Below are positions 1-5,518 of a stretch of 17,184 bases of DNA, one piece after another (within the stretch, counting starts at the first letter, position 1; each line of letters starts with the position of its first letter). The notes under the pieces are model-generated. The model worked only from the letters and a program-made list of their open reading frames with translations. It ran no database searches and was not told the origin of the DNA. The position numbers and the translations under genes were made by a program. Origin of the DNA: CAZCWX01 sp964502465 (GTDB lineage Bacteria > Desulfobacterota > Binatia > Bin18); contig CAZCWX010000741.1 of assembly GCA_964502465.1 (NCBI GenBank), positions 1-17,184 of the forward strand, read 5' to 3'.

Positions 1-867
1 GCGCGGATGCTTGTCGTTCGCCGAGCGCAGGAGCAGTGCGGCGGAATTGATCGCCCCACATGCAGCCACGACGATATCGGCGGAATAGGTTTCCTTGGCA
101 CCGTTGCGTTCGACCTGCACCTTCGTCACCTCGCGACCTGAGGCATTGGTGTCGAGCCGCGCAACGTAGGCATTGGTCATGATTTCCACGTTTGGGTGGC
201 TCAACGCCGGCTCGACGCAGACCACATGCGCGTCCGCTTTGGCTTGGACTAAACATGGGAACCCATCACAGGTGCTGCAGCGGATACAGCGGCTCTGGTG
301 AGGGATTTTTTCATTGAGCATGACCCCGAGCGGTGTGTGAAAAGGCCTCAGGCCGAAATGGGCAAAATCGTCACTGAGTTGCTGCATGCGCGGCTCGTGG
401 CTGACCGGCGGGTGCGGATACGGTGCGCTGGCTGGCGGTTCAGTAGGATCCTCACCTCTCTGGCCGTGCACATGATAGAGCTGCTCGGCTTGAGTATAAT
501 ACGGCTCCAGATCTTCATAAGAGATGGGCCACGTAGGGGAGACTCCGCCGCAGTGGTGTATCTCTCCGAAATCCTCTTTACGCAGCCGGAACAGGGCCGC
601 GCCGAAAAACTTGGTGTTGCCTCCGACGTAGTAGTTGGTGTGCGGGTGCAACTCTTTGCCGTCCCGGTCTTGCCACACTTCCTTGGTCTGGTACTTGCCC
701 TCGGCATTGACGGCGCGCGGACTCCAATTGTCCTTCTCGCGAGGGACATAGTCGCCACGTTCCAGCAGCAGAATGCGTTTACCGGATGGAGCAAGTTTAT
801 ACGCAAGGGTACCACCACCTGCGCCAGTGCCGATGATGATAGCGTCGTAATGAGTAAAGTGAGACAT
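1..867 (-). CDS. GMC-family FAD-dependent oxidoreductase, N-terminal 289 residues (cut by window edge)
   Basis: The frame stays open from an ATG at 867 to the window edge, giving 289 residues with no stop, so the C-terminal part is missing. A GGAGG ribosome-binding site lies a few bases upstream. The N-terminus has the Rossmann FAD-binding pattern GTGAGG (residues 13-18) in IIIGTGAGGGTLAYKLA, followed by LLLERG at the end of the second strand. VGGNTKFFGAALFRLR (residues 81-96) is the second flavin-contacting block typical of GMC oxidoreductases of the choline-dehydrogenase/alcohol-oxidase type. These enzymes oxidise alcohols, sugars or sterols using FAD; the catalytic His/Asn region would lie beyond the edge, so the substrate cannot be told. 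A Cys cluster CX2CX2CX4C at residues 194-205 is notable. No signal peptide is visible. The family call is firm; the exact function is unknown. Confidence 0.9.
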   Translation of the reverse strand, partial: MSHFTHYDAIIIGTGAGGGTLAYKLAPSGKRILLLERGDYVPREKDNWSPRAVNAEGKYQTKEVWQDRDGKELHPHTNYYVGGNTKFFGAALFRLRKEDFGEIHHCGGVSPTWPISYEDLEPYYTQAEQLYHVHGQRGEDPTEPPASAPYPHPPVSHEPRMQQLSDDFAHFGLRPFHTPLGVMLNEKIPHQSRCIRCSTCDGFPCLVQAKADAHVVCVEPALSHPNVEIMTNAYVARLDTNASGREVTKVQVERNGAKETYSADIVVAACGAINSAALLLRSANDKHPR

Positions 868-880
868 GGGTTCCTCCCTG

Positions 881-915
881 TGAGTAGTTAGTAGCCAGTC
901 GTCAGTTCTTAGTAG
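881..915. repeat. Heptamer repeat array A (five 7-bp units, AGT anchored)
   Basis: The triplet AGT recurs at 883, 890, 897, 904 and 911, an exact 7-bp period over five units of the form nnAGTnn. The array lies just upstream of the GMC oxidoreductase start and is the reverse-complement class of the array at 964-998. This is read directly from the sequence; its function is unknown. Confidence 0.75.
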
Positions 916-950
916 GGCAGAGAAAGTGGTCACTCTGCAGGAGCATATGA

Positions 951-1847
951 TCAGCGATCAGAGACTGACAACTGGCCACTGGGAACTGACAACTGTTTCC
1001 AGTTACAGTGAAAGATGCACAGCTTGTTGTTGTGGTGATGGAGTTTGGCACAAAACACCTGGTGAAAACCATGTTGCCTCAGGTAGATCTCAGCTGCCAG
1101 CAACATGCCGATCAATGGAGCGGTGAAGTAGATCCACCAGGCGGTCCAAATCTGTGCTGGAAAAGCGGAAGCAAAGGTGCGCGCTGGATTCATGCTCATG
1201 CCTGAATACGGCGCTTCCAAACTGATATAGATGGCCACCATGATGCCGGCAAAGAGTCCAGTCAAACGCGCGAGGCGTTGGGTGTTCGAGACCCGTAGGA
1301 CCATGGACATCTGGATAAATGAGATCACCACCTCGGCAAGAAAGGCGATAGCAATTCCGCTCATGCCAGGCACTGTGACTGCATATTGGACGGACTGATG
1401 CGCAACACGTTCTTTAAGAACGTGTGTGGCAAGGAGGACGCCAACCACTCCTCCAATAAACTGAGCAACGACGTAGAAAAAAGCATCCCACGGTTTGACC
1501 TTGCCAAGCCGCAAGAACGTCAGCGTCACTGAGGGATTGAAATGAGCGCCTGAACGTTGACCCAAAGGAGAGTAGATGATGGCGACCGCGGTTAAGCCCA
1601 TAGCGATACCAATCAAGACGCGACGGACGGCGGGGTTGGGGATGATTTGATTGACGAACGACGATGGATGTTCGAGAAGCACGACACACACGCAGGCCGA
1701 CATCATGAACAGACCCAACTCAGCAGCCTCCATCAGATACTCAGGCCAGTGGTGTCGCAGCGAAATGAACAGTTGATCGCTCCAGTGTCTTGAACATTCT
1801 TCAGGCTTGAAACGAGTAGGAGGTTGAGAGATAAGAAAGTTTTCCAC
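951..1847 (-). CDS. Aquaporin / MIP-family channel
   Basis: This encodes a 298-residue membrane channel of the major intrinsic protein family, which passes water or small neutral solutes such as glycerol. Both half-helix signatures are present: NPS at residues 104-106 (HFNPSVTL) in place of the usual NPA, and a canonical NPA at 220-222 (SMNPARTF). Hydrophobic segments lie at about 40-58, 75-92, 121-141, 164-184, 195-211 and 233-253, giving the six helices of the fold. The start used is GTG at 1847 with no clear ribosome-binding site; an ATG at 1733 is possible but would cut into the conserved-looking stretch RHHWPEYLMEAAELG. The last roughly 45 residues are His-rich, then read into heptamer array B to give QLSVPSG followed by QLSVSDR, so the natural C-terminus may have been extended by the repeat. 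The gene is divergent from the APC permease. Specificity cannot be assigned; NPS in the first box suggests some deviation from classical water channels. Confidence 0.88.
   Translation of the reverse strand: MENFLISQPPTRFKPEECSRHWSDQLFISLRHHWPEYLMEAAELGLFMMSACVCVVLLEHPSSFVNQIIPNPAVRRVLIGIAMGLTAVAIIYSPLGQRSGAHFNPSVTLTFLRLGKVKPWDAFFYVVAQFIGGVVGVLLATHVLKERVAHQSVQYAVTVPGMSGIAIAFLAEVVISFIQMSMVLRVSNTQRLARLTGLFAGIMVAIYISLEAPYSGMSMNPARTFASAFPAQIWTAWWIYFTAPLIGMLLAAEIYLRQHGFHQVFCAKLHHHNNKLCIFHCNWKQLSVPSGQLSVSDR
964..998. repeat. Heptamer repeat array B (five 7-bp units, ACTG anchored, inverted relative to array A)
   Basis: ACTG recurs at 964, 971, 978, 985 and 992, again with an exact 7-bp period. On the opposite strand the units read nCAGTnn, like array A, so A and B are oppositely oriented and flank a 48-bp centre. 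Two further CAGT tetramers at 1000 and 1006 continue the theme out of phase. Array B overlaps the 3' end of the aquaporin gene and encodes part of its C-terminal tail. Confidence 0.8.
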
Positions 1848-1941
1848 GTCACGTTCGATGCTGACGCAATTACCGAGGTTTCAGAAAAGGATGGAGAAAA
1901 ATTCCCTTACCAAGGTTGTTCCGCTCTCTCTTCCCTCCCTG

Positions 1942-1958
1942 TTCCTTTTGAAAAGGAA
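1942..1958. promoter_or_regulatory. Near-perfect palindrome between divergent genes, possible operator
   Basis: TTCCTTTT and AAAAGGAA form 8-bp inverted arms around a single central G. A second small inverted repeat, ACCAG/CTGGT with a 4-bp centre, lies at 1972-1985. Both sit in the 190-bp divergent gap between the aquaporin and permease genes, which must hold both promoters. A regulator-binding role is inference; no clear -35/-10 pair was found. Confidence 0.3.
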
Positions 1959-2037
1959 AACAATCACAATAACCAGGTATCTGGTCTCTGTTTTACCGGT
2001 AGCAATGCGGGAAGAAAACTGCTTGTGTGCTGAGTAA

Positions 2038-3429
2038 GTGATGTGGGCTATATGTATGCGGCACAACTCTCGTACCCCCTGGGGTAGGTATAAGGAGGGC
2101 AACGACACGGCAGGACCGAGACCTGAGCTCGGGCGGATTGACGCCATCGCTCTCATCGTCGGTATCATCGTCGGGGCAGGGATCTTCCGGACGCCGTCTC
2201 TCGTTGCTGCCAATGTCGAGAACGAAACTGTCTTCCTCTGCGTCTGGTTGCTCGGCGGCGGCATATCGCTCATTGGTGCGCTCTGCTATGCGGAGCTCGC
2301 AACCACATACCCACACGTTGGTGGCGACTATCACTTCCTCGCACGCGCTTTTGGCCAAAATGTGGCTTTTCTGTTTGCCTGGGCGCGGATGATGGTCATT
2401 CAAACCGGCTCAATTGCGCTGCTGGCGTTCGTCTTTGGCGATTATGCTTCACTGTTATTTCCATTAGGCCAGGCTTCGTCCGTGCTCTATGCTGCTTTGA
2501 TGGTTACCCTCTTGACCGGCCTGAACCTCCTGGGTTTACGGCACGGCAAACGGATGCAGAACCTGCTGACCGCAGCGGAAGTACTCGGCGTGCTTTTCGT
2601 GATTGGTGCTGGTCTCGCATTTGCCTCACCGGTTCCTACAGAATCTCTCGGTGATCAGTCCACGATGCACTCATCAGGTGCGATATCCCCAAATGCTGTA
2701 GGGCTGGCGCTGATTTTCGTGCTCTTAACCTACGGCGGGTGGAACGAGGCCGCCTACCTCTCAGTCGAGATCAAAGGCGCACGTCGCAGGTTTGTGTGGG
2801 TGTTAGTGTGGAGCCTTGGGATCGTGACCTGTCTATATGTCCTCGCCAATTGGGCATACGTGCGCGGGCTCGGACTCAGAAACATGGCGATGTCTGAGAC
2901 TGTTGCCGCCGAGTTGCTGCAGCGGACGATGGGCGAGCGTGGAGCGCAGGTGATCAGCATTGTCATCATGCTTGCTGCTTTAACTTCTGCGAATGCTTCT
3001 ATCATTACTGGTGCACGTTCTAACTACGCCTTGGGACAGGACTTCCCACTCTTCGCGGCGCTCGGACGCTGGCGTGGGCAGGCCAATACGCCGACCAATG
3101 CCTTGCTCGCGCAAGGAACGATCGCTCTTGCCCTGGTACTGCTTGGTTTCGCGACCCGGACTGGCTTTGAGACGATGGTCGAGTATACTGCGCCGGTCTT
3201 CTGGTTTTTCTTTTTGTTGACTGGAGTTTCACTTATTGTGCTTCGCTGGCGAGAGCCTGGGATTGATCGCCCGTTCCGGGTGCCCTTCTTTCCTCTGACG
3301 CCCCTCCTTTTTTGCGCAACCTCGGCGTATTTACTATACTCCAGCCTGGTCTACACTGGCATCGGCGCATTCGTGGGCGTTGCCGTGCTTTGCGTAGGCG
3401 GGCTATTATTGGTGCTCGCTCGCCGGTGA
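2038..3429 (+). CDS. APC-superfamily amino-acid permease
   Basis: This encodes a 463-residue polytopic membrane transporter of the amino acid-polyamine-organocation superfamily, probably importing or exchanging amino acids or related cations. The first transmembrane helix carries the substrate-binding glycine motif GIIVGAGIF (about residues 42-50). The loop after helix 2 carries the family signature CYAELATTYPHVGGDY. About 12 hydrophobic helices follow, and the length is normal for the family. The start is uncertain: ATG at 2038 is used and ATG at 2056 is the alternative; neither has a strong Shine-Dalgarno. An AAGGAGG at 2091-2097 lies inside the frame with no good in-frame start behind it. 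The exported methyltransferase-like gene follows after 41 bp on the same strand, so co-transcription is likely. The exact substrate cannot be told from sequence. Confidence 0.88.
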   Translation: MMWAICMRHNSRTPWGRYKEGNDTAGPRPELGRIDAIALIVGIIVGAGIFRTPSLVAANVENETVFLCVWLLGGGISLIGALCYAELATTYPHVGGDYHFLARAFGQNVAFLFAWARMMVIQTGSIALLAFVFGDYASLLFPLGQASSVLYAALMVTLLTGLNLLGLRHGKRMQNLLTAAEVLGVLFVIGAGLAFASPVPTESLGDQSTMHSSGAISPNAVGLALIFVLLTYGGWNEAAYLSVEIKGARRRFVWVLVWSLGIVTCLYVLANWAYVRGLGLRNMAMSETVAAELLQRTMGERGAQVISIVIMLAALTSANASIITGARSNYALGQDFPLFAALGRWRGQANTPTNALLAQGTIALALVLLGFATRTGFETMVEYTAPVFWFFFLLTGVSLIVLRWREPGIDRPFRVPFFPLTPLLFCATSAYLLYSSLVYTGIGAFVGVAVLCVGGLLLVLARR

Positions 3430-3470
3430 CGCCCTATGCGAGAAATCGATGCTATTAAGGGAGAAACATC

Positions 3471-4343
3471 ATGTTTGTTCAGCGACTGAACACTTTTTTG
3501 TTTGTCTGCCTTACCTCGGTCGGCACAGCCTATGCCTGGATGCAGGAGCAATCCGTAACAGTACAAGTTGACACGCAAACAAGTGCGCCAGAGGTGCCCT
3601 ATGTGCCAACACCACAGGAAGTTGTAGATGAAATGCTACGCATTGCGCATGTGACACACAAGGATGTCCTCTACGACCTTGGTTCCGGCGACGGACGCAT
3701 TGTCATCTCAGCCGCCCAGCAGTTCGGTGCGCGTGGGATCGGTGTGGACATTAACCCAAAACGTATCAGCGAGGCGCAGGAGAATGCCCTCCAGGCTGGT
3801 GTGACGGATCGAGTGCAGTTCCTGCAGCAGGACCTGTTCGAAACTGACCTCCGTGATGCAACGGTTGTGACCCTCTACCTGTTACCCAAAGTCAATCTCA
3901 GGCTCCGGCCTATCCTGTTGCGTGACTTGCAGCCGGGCACGCGGGTTGTCTCTCATGAGTTTCATATGGGGGACTGGCGAGCTGACCGCGAGGTGCAGCT
4001 CGCGGGTGGTTATAAGATCTACTTCTGGGTGATTCCCGCGCCGGTTGCTGGCACCTGGACCTGGAACCCAGCCGAGGCCAACGACGCGCAGCCGTACGAA
4101 CTGCACCTCACTCAACACTTTCAGCAAGTCAATGGCGTCTTGAAGGCGAACGGCATAGAAATGCCGGTTGCCAATGTCAAACTGATCGGTGATCAATTGG
4201 ACTTTCTTGCGCTGCAAGAAACTGCGATCCTCACCTTCAGCGGACGGGTAAACGACCATATGATTACTGGTCATGTCGAGATAGACGACGGGGAGGCGAA
4301 AAGCCGACAGCCCTGGGTCGCCTCGCGTCCCGTTTCTCAATGA
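3471..4343 (+). CDS. Exported class I SAM-dependent methyltransferase-fold protein
   Basis: This encodes 290 residues starting with a signal peptide-like segment (hydrophobic core about residues 9-20, possible cleavage after AYA at 20-22). The methyltransferase domain begins with YVPTPQEVVDEML and has motif I DLGSGDGR (69-76), an acidic residue after strand 2 in GVDINPKRI, and DLFETDLRDATVVTLYLLP as the post-motif strands. The arrangement of YVPT, GSGDGRIVI and DL...LYLLP resembles bacterial relatives of the FAM173/ATPSCKMT lysine methyltransferases (recalled family resemblance, not searched). After about residue 192 comes a separate roughly 95-residue beta-rich tail, GTWTW onward, of unknown function. 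A GGGAG site lies 6-10 bp before the ATG. An apparently exported SAM-dependent enzyme is odd because SAM is cytoplasmic; the segment may instead be an inner-membrane anchor. The target is unknown. Confidence 0.8.
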   Translation: MFVQRLNTFLFVCLTSVGTAYAWMQEQSVTVQVDTQTSAPEVPYVPTPQEVVDEMLRIAHVTHKDVLYDLGSGDGRIVISAAQQFGARGIGVDINPKRISEAQENALQAGVTDRVQFLQQDLFETDLRDATVVTLYLLPKVNLRLRPILLRDLQPGTRVVSHEFHMGDWRADREVQLAGGYKIYFWVIPAPVAGTWTWNPAEANDAQPYELHLTQHFQQVNGVLKANGIEMPVANVKLIGDQLDFLALQETAILTFSGRVNDHMITGHVEIDDGEAKSRQPWVASRPVSQ

Positions 4344-4383
4344 CCCCGCGGAGGCGTATTGAGCGGCGCCCGTTGGCTATTCT

Positions 4384-5310
4384 TTACGAGGATGAAGGGA
4401 AAAAAGCAGGAGGAGAGGGAGTAGCCCTGGCGGTTGCGGTCAGTTCCTGTTCCAATACGGTCCGTAAAGCCTGTCGCGCCCGGTGCAGCCGGATCTTGAC
4501 CGCGTTTGCCGTAATCCCCAGGGCACTTGCGACCTCTTCGCTATCCAGCTCTTCGATGTCGCGGAGCAGGAGAATTGTCCGATAGGTGTCCGGGAGGCGG
4601 GCGATGCACTGCCGTACAAGCGCACGGGTTTCTTGACGTTGCAGCAGGATCTCACTCGGGGTCTCCCAGCCTGCTGGCGCATTGATCCACTCGCCCTGTT
4701 CATCAAAACGGGGGAGGAGGTCTTCAATTGACTCTTCTGGCCTTCTGCGACGGCTGCGGAGTTTCATCAACGCAGTGTTGACCACGATGCGGTGAAGCCA
4801 GGTGGAAAGCTTCGCCGTGCCGGTAAACTGATCAATCGCTCTGAATGCAGACAAGAAAGCTTCCTGCACCGCATCGTGCGCATCTGGATCAGTTTTGAGC
4901 ATCCGTCGTGCGGTTGCCAACATACGGCCGCCATACTGCCGTACCAGTGTCTCAAATGCTGCCTGTTCCCCATTGCGCAGCCCTGCGAGCAGTTGGGCTT
5001 CTTGACCGTACTCCTGAGGGTGCGCTCCCACGGTTTCTGCCTCGCCTGCAGTGTGTGCCCGCAGCATCTCAGTGAGAAACCCTGAACAGCCGATCAACAC
5101 GGTCCCCCTTCGCGTCAGACTACGCAGCTCTTCGATCCCTGCGGCATCGACAAACCGTACGCCAGAGAGATCAAGGAGCAGGGTAGGATGAGCGGCGAAA
5201 CTCGCCTCACATGCCGTCTTGAGTTCCCCGACGGTCTGTTGGGTGATCGACCCTTCGACCTGGTATCGGGCAACCGTACTCTTTTCTTGAATTCGTGTGA
5301 TTCGCATCAT
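4384..5310 (-). CDS. STAS domain fused to ECF-type sigma factor
   Basis: This encodes 308 residues with two regulatory domains. Residues 3-88 form a STAS fold (anti-anti-sigma type), with the core LLLDLSGVRFVDAAGIEELR. Residues 104-186 are sigma-70 region 2 (AFETLVRQYGG, DAHDAVQEAFLSAFRAIDQF, TWLHRIVVNTALMKLR). Residues 232-285 are region 4 (RLPDTYRTILLLRD, then a helix-turn-helix around EVASALGITANAVKIRLHRAR). An ECF sigma factor directs RNA polymerase to a stress or envelope regulon. In the STAS part the usual phosphoserine position after Asp is Ala (D55-A56-A57-G58), so control by a serine kinase is unlikely. The reading frame is open back to 5658, but conserved sequence starts at the double ATG at 5310/5307, where GAGG lies 2 or 5 bp upstream; the ATG at 5307 is equally acceptable. 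The gene converges with the exported methyltransferase (40 bp apart) and lies downstream of the sigma-54 activator. No anti-sigma gene is visible beside it. Confidence 0.88.
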   Translation of the reverse strand: MMRITRIQEKSTVARYQVEGSITQQTVGELKTACEASFAAHPTLLLDLSGVRFVDAAGIEELRSLTRRGTVLIGCSGFLTEMLRAHTAGEAETVGAHPQEYGQEAQLLAGLRNGEQAAFETLVRQYGGRMLATARRMLKTDPDAHDAVQEAFLSAFRAIDQFTGTAKLSTWLHRIVVNTALMKLRSRRRRPEESIEDLLPRFDEQGEWINAPAGWETPSEILLQRQETRALVRQCIARLPDTYRTILLLRDIEELDSEEVASALGITANAVKIRLHRARQALRTVLEQELTATARATPSPPAFFPSSS

Positions 5311-5398
5311 GACCTCTACCTGAGCAAGGGGGATGCCAGGTTCAAGGCTGATCTGCCGGTGTCGCCCTTGCGGTCGTTCAAGAATGGGGAGGATTTGA

Positions 5399-5427
5399 TT
5401 TATCAGATCTTTTTGTGGACCTGACAG
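5399..5427 (-). promoter_or_regulatory. Candidate sigma-70 promoter for the STAS-ECF gene
   Basis: On the minus strand CTGTCA (5427-5422) and GATAAA (5404-5399) are separated by 17 bp, each matching 4 of 6 consensus bases. This would start a transcript near 5392, giving a leader of about 80 nt before the ATG at 5310. It lies in the 208-bp gap after the sigma-54 activator, so the two regulators may have separate transcripts. This is pattern evidence only. Confidence 0.3.
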
Positions 5428-5518
5428 TTGGCGCCTTTGCTGATGCAAGACAAACTCGTACCTGACAACAGCATAACACTCGCAGAGGCAGAGGGGGGAG
5501 CCGTGATATTTCGCGAAT

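Noticed and set aside
298..891. 197-codon open frame on the plus strand
   Set aside because: It lies opposite the GMC oxidoreductase, whose conserved motifs are clearly read on the minus strand; the plus-strand peptide has no recognisable domain.
881..998. Periodic repeats considered as a CRISPR array
   Set aside because: Units are 7 bp with no long conserved repeats and no spacers, and no cas genes are present.
2007..2024. GG-N10-GC pattern resembling a sigma-54 promoter before the permease
   Set aside because: Only the invariant dinucleotides and a few bases match, and initiation about 12 bp downstream would leave almost no leader before the start at 2038.
4344..4383. Bidirectional terminator between the convergent methyltransferase and STAS-ECF genes
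   Set aside because: The 40-bp gap shows no stable GC-rich stem followed by a T-run in either direction.
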